27,284 nucleotides of DNA from a virus: the IMG/VR virus record IMGVR_UViG_3300025120_000434, positions 1 through 27,284 of that record, one strand, 5' to 3'. Position 1 is the first letter of the stretch. Every line of letters starts with the position of its first letter. Both the position numbers and the translations under genes were made by a program. The notes beneath the pieces were generated by a model, which saw only the letters and a program-made list of their open reading frames with translations, was not told where the DNA came from and did no database searches. Shown one piece after another: positions 1 through 7,400 of the stretch.

Positions 1-67
1 TGATTGTTAATTTAGCTGTGTTAGTAAAGTGTTCTTTTTCACTAACTTCTAAGTTGATTGTTTTCAT
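1..67 (-). CDS. Partial early gene, hypothetical (N-terminus only)
   Basis: The first 22 codons of a leftward gene that runs off the left edge. The reverse strand starts ATG at 67-65 and the product begins MKTINLEV. It is supported by a promoter at 121-151 and by a conserved leader shared with the two neighbouring leftward genes. Too little is visible to assign a family. The open frame plus the shared upstream elements make it a real gene rather than chance. Confidence 0.6.
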   Translation of the reverse strand, partial: MKTINLEVSEKEHFTNTAKLTI

Positions 68-77
68 TTGTTTCTTT

Positions 78-114
78 ATTTAAATTTATACACATTGTTT
101 CAATGAACTTAATC
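78..114 (-). repeat. Conserved early leader, copy 1
   Basis: On the reverse strand this 5' untranslated stretch reads GATTAAGTTCATTGAAA, then CAATGTGTATAAATTTAAAT. It recurs before the next two leftward genes (578-608 and 1123-1159). It lies between the -7 promoter box and the ATG, so it is transcribed. It could be a translation enhancer or an operator; no known family is recognised. Confidence 0.65.
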
Positions 115-120
115 ATTACT

Positions 121-151
121 ATAATATAAGAACTTTTCTTCAAACTACAAA
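121..151 (-). promoter_or_regulatory. Leftward promoter (TTTG-N19-TATATTAT)
   Basis: The reverse complement has TTTG (151-148), 19 bases, then TATATTAT (128-121). This resembles the Bacteroidetes -33/-7 promoter (TTTG, TANNTTTG) and matches seven other sites in the window. It would start a transcript with a leader of about 50 nt before the gene at position 67. Confidence 0.6.
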
Positions 152-159
152 CTATACAT

Positions 160-187
160 AAAAAAAAAGAGAGTATCTCTACTCTCT
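160..187 (-). terminator. Leftward intrinsic terminator
   Basis: On the reverse strand AGAGAGT, a 6-base loop and ACTCTCT are followed by a run of T. The 7-bp stem is perfect (168-174 with 181-187). It lies just past the stop of the 204-566 gene and upstream of the next leftward promoter, so it separates two leftward units. Confidence 0.75.
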
Positions 188-203
188 CTTTCTCAATTTA
201 TGT

Positions 204-566
204 TTAAGTATTAAACTCGAACCAAAAGTTGTACTGGTGTTTCATATGTTGTTTCAAAGTTTCTTCTTCATCAAGTAACATACTTGTAAAGTTTAACTCT
301 TCATCAGTAAACTTACTTAGTAACTTTTTGAACAACGTTTTTACTTTTTGTTCTGTACCTTCTAGTTTGTTCATTGTACTACAAAACGTATGAATCGGTC
401 GACAAACGTACGATAAATCAACATCAGGAAAATTTTCTATGTTAAACTTAGAATCATTTTCTTTGTTATTAACACGTTGTTGTTCTTCGTAAAGTAATTC
501 ACGTACACCGTTTAATACTTCGTTAGTTACATAATTTTGTAACTTAGTTTCAAATGTTTGTTTCAT
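204..566 (-). CDS. Hypothetical early protein, 120 aa
   Basis: A leftward gene of 120 residues with its own promoter (618-648), conserved leader (578-608) and terminator (160-187). The product is charged, apparently helical and soluble, without a signal peptide or membrane segment. I recognise no family. Its segment around residues 73-92 (KTLFKKLLSKFTDEELNF) resembles residues 65-82 of the next leftward protein (KFETFLSRFTKDQFKKY), suggesting distant paralogy. Small, individually promoted leftward genes at the edge of a late operon are typical phage early genes, many of which modify or inhibit host functions. That role here is inference from position only. Confidence 0.7.
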   Translation of the reverse strand: MKQTFETKLQNYVTNEVLNGVRELLYEEQQRVNNKENDSKFNIENFPDVDLSYVCRPIHTFCSTMNKLEGTEQKVKTLFKKLLSKFTDEELNFTSMLLDEEETLKQHMKHQYNFWFEFNT

Positions 567-577
567 TTCTTAATTTT

Positions 578-608
578 TAATTTATACACTATGTTAAAGA
601 ACTTAATC
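578..608 (-). repeat. Conserved early leader, copy 2
   Basis: Reverse strand: GATTAAGTTCTTTAACA, then TAGTGTATAAATTAAAAATT. It is the same element as at 78-114 and 1123-1159, with a few substitutions. It lies between the promoter at 618-648 and the ATG at 566. Confidence 0.6.
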
Positions 609-617
609 TTATATAAT

Positions 618-648
618 ATAATATAGTAATAAATTTTGTAAAAAACAA
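618..648 (-). promoter_or_regulatory. Leftward promoter (TTG-N20-TATATTAT)
   Basis: Reverse complement: TTG (648-646), 20 bases, TATATTAT (625-618). It is the same class as the promoters at 121-151 and 1166-1197, and drives the 120-residue leftward gene. Confidence 0.6.
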
Positions 649-693
649 GTAATTTGTATATTACTTTCTTATAGTGTTATAAGTATAATTTAT

Positions 694-722
694 AAAAAAA
701 AAGAGCAACATTTCTGCTGCTC
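694..722 (-). terminator. Leftward intrinsic terminator
   Basis: On the reverse strand GAGCA pairs with TGCTC (722-718 with 707-703) around a ~10-base loop and is followed by nine T (702-694). It lies just beyond the stop of the 740-1114 gene and before the promoter at 618-648. Confidence 0.7.
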
Positions 723-739
723 CTTAATGTAAACTTGTT

Positions 740-1114
740 TTACCTTAGAATGTTTTCGTATTCATTCATTACTTCTACATAATGTTCTTCTTTAAAGTAA
801 TCTTGCTCAGAGTAAACTTCTTCAAAAAAGTGAATTAATGAATATTCTTTTAATCTTTCAAAATCATACTTCTTAAACTGATCTTTAGTAAAACGACTTA
901 AAAACGTTTCAAACTTTTGTTTTCTTGTTTCTATATCAAAGTACTTACTGTAAATGTAATCTAACATATCAACAAACACTTCTATAGTAGAAGTACTTTC
1001 AAGATGAATTAGTTCACTATTGTCATTGTACTGTTTGTCTAGATAGTTAATTAGATGTTCTGATTTAATAGTAAAATACTGTTCTTCAGAAACTTTTAGT
1101 TTTCTTTTATTCAT
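740..1114 (-). CDS. Hypothetical early protein, 124 aa
   Basis: A leftward gene of 124 residues, rich in Glu, Lys, Phe and Tyr and apparently all helical, with no membrane segment. It has its own promoter (1166-1197), conserved leader (1123-1159) and terminator (694-722). I do not recognise a family. A central segment (KFETFLSRFTKDQFKKY) resembles part of the 204-566 product. The gene is divergent from the rightward tail operon that begins at 1279. An early host-takeover or anti-defence role is possible from position only. Confidence 0.72.
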   Translation of the reverse strand: MNKRKLKVSEEQYFTIKSEHLINYLDKQYNDNSELIHLESTSTIEVFVDMLDYIYSKYFDIETRKQKFETFLSRFTKDQFKKYDFERLKEYSLIHFFEEVYSEQDYFKEEHYVEVMNEYENILR

Positions 1115-1122
1115 TTTTTTTT

Positions 1123-1159
1123 ATTTAAATTTATACACGTTATTTCAATGAACTTAATC
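1123..1159 (-). repeat. Conserved early leader, copy 3
   Basis: Reverse strand: GATTAAGTTCATTGAAA, then TAACGTGTATAAATTTAAAT. It is nearly identical to copy 1 and lies between the promoter at 1166-1197 and the ATG at 1114. Confidence 0.65.
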
Positions 1160-1165
1160 ATTATT

Positions 1166-1197
1166 ATAATATAGTAATATATTCTATAAAAATCAAA
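1166..1197 (-). promoter_or_regulatory. Leftward promoter (TTTG-N20-TATATTAT)
   Basis: Reverse complement: TTTG (1197-1194), 20 bases, TATATTAT (1173-1166). It drives the 124-residue early gene and lies in the 164-bp divergent gap before the tail operon. Confidence 0.6.
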
Positions 1198-1262
1198 TTA
1201 TTTCTATATTATTTTCTTATACTACTATAACGAAAACTAATGTGTAACTTCCCGACTTCACT

Positions 1263-1278
1263 AAACTATTTATAAAAT
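1263..1278 (+). promoter_or_regulatory. Start-proximal AACTATTTA element, copy 1
   Basis: AAACTATTTATAAAAT directly precedes the ATG of the first tail gene. Closely related elements precede the starts at 8147, 9694 and 18824. No TTG/TATNTTAT host-type promoter is visible here, so this may be part of a late promoter or a non-Shine-Dalgarno ribosome-loading site. Confidence 0.4.
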
Positions 1279-2016
1279 ATGAAGAAAAAATTTAATATTT
1301 CATTACCAGACTACCTTACCGTTGAGATGTTCAAACAAATTGTAACACATGAAGGGTCAGAAGTCGATAAACTCGTCAATACAATCGGAGCGATGGTTGG
1401 ACTGGATACTAAGACGGTTAAATCATACCCAGTTGACTTATTAAAAGAGGTATCTGAAGACTTAGAAGCTTTAGCTCTACCTAAAGAACAATTTCAAACG
1501 CTTGTAGACTTTAATGGAGTACTATATGGTTATTCCGATATCCATAAAATGAACTTAGGATCATTCGTAGATATGGAAGGATATTGTAAAGATACTAATA
1601 ATAACTTAGAAAAAATTGCAGCCTTACTTTACCGTCCTGTTACAGCCAATAGATTTGGCAACCTAAAATACCAAATTAAACAAGGTATAAGAGTTGGATT
1701 TGAAAAAGGCATTGAAAATCCTTTTGAGTATTATGACATAGAAGACTATGATTCAGAGAAAGTAAAAGAGAATTGGAACAATATGAAAGACTTTCCATCA
1801 CACATACTCTTAGGAGGACTTAGTTTTTTTTTGGCAGCCGCAAGTCTCTATTTGACAAGTACAGCCTTTTTGAACAAGACGATGTCGACAAGGATGAAGA
1901 AGAATCTAGACAAGATGGTACTAACAGGAGTTTCTCCTCTCATTGGGGATGGTGGGCAACCATTCACAGGTTATCAGAATCCGGTATACTATCAATCACC
2001 GGGGATACAAGTATAA
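1279..2016 (+). CDS. Tail assembly chaperone, zero-frame product (lambda gpG-like role)
   Basis: A 245-residue first gene of the tail operon, called by family resemblance and by its frameshift site. It has a helical N-terminal part, a central segment typical of marine phage chaperones (NLGSFVDMEGY, then LEKIAALLYRP), an acidic linker and a hydrophobic stretch (HILLGGLSFFLAAASLYL, about residues 175-192). The T-run at 1824-1832 lies in that stretch. Zero-frame reading gives a 61-residue tail after it; slipping gives a longer fusion. Tail chaperones in siphoviruses bind the tape measure during tail-tube assembly and are not in the finished virion. Here the tape measure (8147) is unusually far downstream. 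The start is preceded by the AACTATTTA element. The chaperone role is inferred from context and frameshift, not from a search. Confidence 0.6.
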   Translation: MKKKFNISLPDYLTVEMFKQIVTHEGSEVDKLVNTIGAMVGLDTKTVKSYPVDLLKEVSEDLEALALPKEQFQTLVDFNGVLYGYSDIHKMNLGSFVDMEGYCKDTNNNLEKIAALLYRPVTANRFGNLKYQIKQGIRVGFEKGIENPFEYYDIEDYDSEKVKENWNNMKDFPSHILLGGLSFFLAAASLYLTSTAFLNKTMSTRMKKNLDKMVLTGVSPLIGDGGQPFTGYQNPVYYQSPGIQV

Positions 2017-2126
2017 CAGACGTTAACTTTATTACAGTGCTAAACTATTTAGAAATACAGAAAGATATCGATGAAATTAAACAGCGTCAGGAAAGAATAG
2101 CAATGTCAAGACAAAAAATAAGATAA
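1279..2126 (+). CDS. Tail assembly chaperone, -1 frameshift fusion (gpGT-like), ~282 aa
   Basis: Residues 1-184 are shared with the 245-residue product. After a -1 slip in the T-run, translation continues from 1830 to the TAA at 2124-2126, adding about 98 residues. The extension begins FGSRKSLFDKYS. It contains an acidic linker, a segment HWGWWATIHRLSESGI, and a helical end (VLNYLEIQKDIDEIKQRQER). This Trp-rich then helical pattern is what I know from C-terminal extensions of phage tail chaperones. The -1 frame carries a TAG at 1821-1823, immediately before the run, so the shift can only occur within 1824-1832. It ends 1 nt before the next ATG. An uncorrected homopolymer error is the alternative. 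Confidence 0.65.
1824..1832 (+). other. Programmed -1 ribosomal frameshift site (nine T)
   Basis: Nine consecutive T, with zero-frame codons AGT TTT TTT TTG, giving the heptamer T TTT TTT (1824-1830) and overlapping T TTT TTG (1827-1833). Both are canonical X XXY YYZ slip sites allowing re-pairing in P and A sites. No strong downstream pseudoknot was found by eye. Confidence 0.65.
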
Positions 2127-2127
2127 T

Positions 2128-2334
2128 ATGGCAAAAAGTAAAAAAATTACTACAGAAAAAGAATTAGTCTCTAACATAAAAGAAATGACAGGTGATATAA
2201 CATTACCAGTCAAAGATGAAATAGAGAGAGAGATGATCTTAGACTTAAGAGCGAAAGGGTTTGATACAAATCGTATTGCAGCTAGACTAGAGATACAAAA
2301 AGATATAGTAGAAAAAATATTAAATCAAGAATAA
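2128..2334 (+). CDS. Small hypothetical protein with HTH-like C-terminus, 68 aa
   Basis: The ATG lies 1 nt after the stop of the frameshift product. The 68-residue protein is charged. Its second half (LRAKGFDTNRIAARLEIQKDIVEKIL) has the helix-turn-helix rhythm of small DNA-binding proteins, but it may simply be a helical tail-assembly factor, since it lies inside the tail operon. No family is recognised. Its stop overlaps the next start (TAATG), implying translational coupling. Confidence 0.7.
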   Translation: MAKSKKITTEKELVSNIKEMTGDITLPVKDEIEREMILDLRAKGFDTNRIAARLEIQKDIVEKILNQE

Positions 2335-2498
2335 TGGATACAATAATAGTAATAGTATTGCTTGTTGGTAGTTTAATCTACAACATGAAACAATACAAAG
2401 AATTAAATAGTTCAAAACAACCTGCTAAAAAATCAACGTATAAAAAGAGCTGGGAGAATGGCGGTAAAGCAAAAAAGAACTGGAAAGCTAAAAAATAA
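2334..2498 (+). CDS. Small single-pass membrane protein, 54 aa
   Basis: The start ATG overlaps the previous stop and the stop TAA overlaps the next ATG, both as TAATG. The product has an N-terminal hydrophobic helix (residues 3-15, TIIVIVLLVGSLI). A strongly basic tail of Lys, Trp and Asn follows (KKSWENGGKAKKNWKAKK). One membrane segment with a positive cytoplasmic tail could fit a lysis accessory or a tail-assembly membrane anchor. No family is recognised. The double coupled overlaps are good evidence it is translated. Confidence 0.7.
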   Translation: MDTIIVIVLLVGSLIYNMKQYKELNSSKQPAKKSTYKKSWENGGKAKKNWKAKK

Positions 2499-2971
2499 TG
2501 GCACTATACTCACCCAATCGTCTACATAATCTAACCTATCAAGAGATAATCAATCAGTTTTCTGATGCATGTTCTGCTCATGAAGCTATAAATTCTTTTG
2601 ATACCGGTACTATAGATTTTTTAGATGCCAATGCAGTAAATAAGAAATACCCTTATGTCTATTTAAGACCAATTGTAAGTCAGGGTGTGGTAGATAAGAT
2701 GAGAGGTTTAACATTTGAATTATATTCAATGGATGTACCTAAACTATCAGATGAGTCGCCAGTAGAAACATTATCTAAGACTGAGATGTATATCTATGAC
2801 TTAGTGTCGTATTTTGTTCAAGGTCCAGCTAACAGACAACAAATATATAACATCGACATGACTGCTTTAACACCAGTCAATGAAGCTTTTCAAGATAGAG
2901 TGTTTGGTTGGGTAGCTAATATAGACGTACTAACTCCATGGAAATGGGATTATTGTGATTTTCCTTCCTAA
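2498..2971 (+). CDS. Putative tail completion / terminator-like protein, 157 aa
   Basis: A 157-residue protein coupled by TAATG to both neighbours. The C-terminal pattern VNEAFQDRVFGWVANIDVLTPWKWDYCDFP resembles small tail-terminator or completion proteins of Bacteroidetes siphoviruses. Such proteins have an alpha/beta fold and sit beside the gp10-like gene, as here. It would cap the tail tube or join it to the head. The family assignment comes from recalled resemblance and synteny and is tentative. No signal peptide or membrane helix is visible. Confidence 0.5.
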   Translation: MALYSPNRLHNLTYQEIINQFSDACSAHEAINSFDTGTIDFLDANAVNKKYPYVYLRPIVSQGVVDKMRGLTFELYSMDVPKLSDESPVETLSKTEMYIYDLVSYFVQGPANRQQIYNIDMTALTPVNEAFQDRVFGWVANIDVLTPWKWDYCDFPS

Positions 2972-3315
2972 TGAGTATACAAAAAGGATTACAGAGATTT
3001 GCTAAGACATGGGTTAAAAACATGCAATCAATAGTTCCTGTAAGAACAGGGACTCTTAAAAGATCAATTAAAAGTGTAGCCAGACCAGCTCCAGTAATTA
3101 CTATGGAAGGTTATGGACAATTCGTAGATAGTGGACATCGTGCTTTTGGTAAAAAAGGTACAAAGGTTCCACCTAATCCACAACCAGATGGATTTATTAA
3201 CCCATCAGCAGATAAAACATTTGAAGAAATGGAAGAAGCTTTACCAGAAGAAATCTACAAAGAAGTAGTAGTGGAGTTTGATCAAGTGTTCAATAAATTT
3301 AGAAATATAGGATAA
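2971..3315 (+). CDS. HK97 gp10-like head-tail/tail completion protein, 114 aa
   Basis: A 114-residue basic protein. The early motif VPVRTGTLKRSIKS (around residues 20-33) is the signature of the HK97-gp10-like family, whose members usually read V-x-T-G-x-L-R-x-S-I, followed by a beta-rich middle (MEGYGQFVDSGH) and a helical C-terminus. These proteins help join head and tail or complete the tail in siphoviruses and myoviruses. It is coupled by TAATG to the completion-like gene before it and to the gene after it, the usual pairing. Confidence 0.72.
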   Translation: MSIQKGLQRFAKTWVKNMQSIVPVRTGTLKRSIKSVARPAPVITMEGYGQFVDSGHRAFGKKGTKVPPNPQPDGFINPSADKTFEEMEEALPEEIYKEVVVEFDQVFNKFRNIG

Positions 3316-4415
3316 TGGCTTATACAATTAAAACACAACCAACAACACCTAACGTTACTTATACAAGTTTAATTTATAACGTAAGTAGTAGTAATGCTGT
3401 TAACCCTCAATACAACTACATAATGGATGTTTATTTATCTGGTAGTGCTGATAGATTAGCAAGAATAAGACAGTTTCCTAACCCAATTAATGAAGCAGTA
3501 TTTGATCCATCTAGAATCTTTAACGATAACATCGATTACTCTCTTAACTTTAATACAACAGCACAATTAACTGACAATCATGTTAGAACGTTTAGTGTTG
3601 AGTTTGGAGAAGAGTATGGAACTTCTTCGTCATCAAGTTTAGCTGTTACTGCTTCTATTCAAACAGATGTTATAGAAGTATTTCCTGGACAAATAGACCC
3701 TAACAATGGAACGTCGTTTAACTATCTTAATTCAGCTTCTGCTGTCATACTATCTGATCGTCCTACTAATACGGTTGAGTATGAGACTGTAAGAGAAAGA
3801 TTATCAGTATATAATGGTACAGGTTCACCATCTAATATAACTTTTACTTACACATCACCTTCTACTTCTTCAGTAGTACCTATACCGGCTGGTGAATTTT
3901 ATTTACTTAACTACCCTATAACAGCTCCTAGCACAGGACAAGTCACAGTTGACTTTGGTGGTAATAGTTTTGTAAAAACTTACGAACCAAGATGTAATTA
4001 CCCAATATACAATTTCTGCTTTATAAATAAGTACGGCATGTGGGATAACTTTTCTACTAACCTACCTGTAAGAGGTAATACAAGTGTAGATAAACAAACA
4101 TATAATCAATCTTTTGTAGACTATTCATACAGTGGTACTTATAGCTCTACCAGAAGAGGTGAAACAAATTATAATACTAACTTAACAGATAACTTAACAG
4201 TATCTACTAATTGGTTGTCTAAAGAAGAAGCAGTGTGGGTATCACAAATGATAGAATCAGATGAAGTGTATTTACAGGTACTTCCAGATAATGCTGGTTT
4301 TTTACCAATTGTAATTACTAATGGTTCTTATGTACAAAATACAGGAAGAAAAGATCAAAAGACGTTTATGTATGATATAACGTTTAGATATGCAAATCAA
4401 AGAAACGGCAGATAA
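3315..4415 (+). CDS. Tail/virion protein of unknown function, 366 aa
   Basis: A 366-residue protein rich in Ser, Thr, Asn and Tyr, without Cys clusters, signal peptide or membrane helix, as expected for a beta-rich virion protein. It is coupled by TAATG to the gp10-like gene and to the 1234-residue hub protein. The C-terminal third (LTDNLTVSTNWLSKEEAVWVSQMIESDEVYLQ and onward) looks like the distal-tail or baseplate-associated proteins that pair with a large hub. I cannot name a family. The distal-tail role is inferred from neighbours and composition. Confidence 0.55.
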   Translation: MAYTIKTQPTTPNVTYTSLIYNVSSSNAVNPQYNYIMDVYLSGSADRLARIRQFPNPINEAVFDPSRIFNDNIDYSLNFNTTAQLTDNHVRTFSVEFGEEYGTSSSSSLAVTASIQTDVIEVFPGQIDPNNGTSFNYLNSASAVILSDRPTNTVEYETVRERLSVYNGTGSPSNITFTYTSPSTSSVVPIPAGEFYLLNYPITAPSTGQVTVDFGGNSFVKTYEPRCNYPIYNFCFINKYGMWDNFSTNLPVRGNTSVDKQTYNQSFVDYSYSGTYSSTRRGETNYNTNLTDNLTVSTNWLSKEEAVWVSQMIESDEVYLQVLPDNAGFLPIVITNGSYVQNTGRKDQKTFMYDITFRYANQRNGR

Positions 4416-7400
4416 TGGATGTTATACTTAGAGTAGTCTACGATGGTACAACCTATGATTTAGACATAAATCAAGATATACCTTTACGAGTTGATATTTC
4501 AAAAGTAGATAACTCTAAGATTGGAGCAGTATATGGAGTGGGTTCTCAAACCTTTGACTTACCAGGTAGTAAAGAAAACAATAAATTTTTTAAACATGCA
4601 TATAACGTAGGAGCAGATGATGTACCTGCTTTTTATAATACTATAGATGCATATGTAATTTATTTAGGAGAGACACTCTTAGAAGGAGAGTTACAGTTAA
4701 ATGAAATTATAACCGATGAGAGTGGTTACATAACCTATAAAGTACAAATATACGACACTTCAGTACAGTTTAACACAGCTATAAATGGTCTAGACATTAA
4801 AGATGCTGATTGGTCAGCTTATGACCATACATTAACAGCAAACAATATAACAGGTAGTTGGATTAACCAAGGACCTTTAGCAGCACCATATAGTTCTTCT
4901 ATTTTTTACCCAATAGTTGATTATGGGTTTGATAATCCAGATCAAGCTAATATTATTTACCCTAGAGTTCAGTTTGAAAACATTAGCTCTAGTGTTACAC
5001 CATTAAACTTTGCTCAGTTTTTACCTGCAATAAGATTAAAAGATACCCTTGATGTTATTTTTGATCAAGTAGGATTTACTTATACTGGTAGTTTTCAACA
5101 CACAGAAGGTTTTGATGAATTATATATTCTACCTAAACCTAAAGATGAATTAGGAGTTGGAGCAGGGACTTTAAATACTTTTAATGCCAATAAGACATTT
5201 TTACAAACAGTAACCTCACCGCAGACAGGAACACCAAATACATTTGCTACTGTAGCATTCCAAAATGAAGTATCTGACCCTGGTGGTAATTATTCCACAC
5301 CTACTTACACTGTACCTGAAACAGGTCAATATAGTTTTAGTAGTACGGTACATTATGTAAGAGATTACGGTTCAGATACAGTAGTTAGAGAAGGTTTAAA
5401 AATAAAGAAGAACGGTCTAGTTGTAGCTAATACTTTTTTTGAAGCAGATAGAAACGATCCTTTAACTGGTAGTTTAGGAGTGTCTTATACTAATCAATCA
5501 TTAACGGCTACAGACACTATTGAAGTACAGTTTACTTTAGACTACATAAGTGGTACTGATACTATAAATGACGACTATATTATATTCGGTTCAGATAATG
5601 GATTTAATACTTTCTTTAGTTCTGATTTAGCTCCTACTACTTTTATTAATGCATCAGTAGATATGTCTCAGCAATGGGAGCCTTTAACTAAAACTTTAGA
5701 TGTATTAAAAGGTATTATAGATTTATTTAACTTAGTTATTATACCTGTAGATGGGAGTAAGACTGAATTAGAGATACACACGTTTGATGATTGGTTTACT
5801 TCTGGTACAAAAGTAGATTGGACTAGTAAGTGGAATGAAGCTGTAAGAAAGTCTATAACTCATCCAGTAATTGAACAACCTAAAAAATTATTATTCCAAA
5901 ACGTAGAAGATGAAGATAGAATAAGTAAACTAGCTTTAGATAGTGACCCTAACTACCAATATGGTACATTAGAGGTTATAGCTGGTAATACAGTTAGTCA
6001 AGGAGAAGAAGAAGTAGGTAGTTATTTTGGACCTACCGTACTAGCTTCACAAACAGAAAGTGGTAGTGCTAATTTAATATTTGACCAAGGAAATGATTTC
6101 TTCTTTCCTCATTTATATAAATTTGAAAACTCAGAACAAGAGGCATATAAGTTTAAACCTAGAGTAGGTTATAGAGTTGGTAATAGTTTACCAGGTACAA
6201 TATATATTGGTTCAGCAGTTGCTAACATACCTGTTACTGGTGATTATTATACTTTAGCTAACGTTCAAGACCTTAACGTAACTTCTACTACTAAAAATTT
6301 ACACTTTAACACAACATATACTTCTTATATACCTCAAGGGTATAATATATCTAGTTCTTTGTCTCAGTTTGACTCTAATTGGAAAACTTACATAGATAGT
6401 TTATACTGGGAAGATGGTAGAAAAGTGACACTAGATGTAAAGTTTGAACAAAACGAATACAGAGACATAAAGTTAAACGATATAATCTTTATAAAAGATA
6501 CTCAGTATAGAATAAATAAAATTAAAGGGTTTAATTTAACAGATGATGATATAGCAACAGTAGAGCTGTTAAAACTTTACCCTGCATATGTTAATGTGCA
6601 AACACCGGCAGTTGTTCCGCCTACACCAACACCAACACCAGGGCCAACACCAACCCCAACGGCAACACCAACACCTACACCAACACCTACACCAAGTCCG
6701 ACACCTACTCCGACTCCAACACCGACTCCAACACCGACTCCGGTTTACTATAGTCTTTTAAGGTGTACAGATAGTGCAACTGGATTTAGAACAGGTCAAG
6801 AAACAAGTGCAATAGCTTTAAGTGTTAACGATAGAGTTCAGGATGCTTCTTTAGTTAACTATAGAGTATTAGGGACAACTACAACAGGTACATCAGTTGG
6901 TAATGTAACAGATACAGGTTTAACAGGATGTCCAGCAGTACCTACTCCTACACCAACACCTACTCCAACTCCAACTCCAACACCTACTCCATTACCATAT
7001 AGAGTAATATACTTAGGTCCAGGTGTAAGTTCGGCAGATGCTTGTGATGGTTGTCCAGGGCCAACTAATACAACAGCTTACATATCACCAAGTAAGACAA
7101 TAGCAACATTATCAACTGCTGATTCTATATACAGTAATACTTCACTAACTACTAACTATAACGGTGGATTAAAATGGTATAGTTTAAGTAATACTTTAGG
7201 GTTAATAAGTGGTAGTAGAACAGCATTAATAAACGCATCTACAGCTCCAACAAGTAACATAGACGCTTTACAGTCTTGTCCATGTCCAACACCTACTCCT
7301 ACTCCAACTCCTACTCCAACTCCTGGAACTCAGGAAATATCAGTAGTAGCATGTGGAACAGCAAGTCCTACATATCACGTAGAGGTTAGTGGAGCAACTG

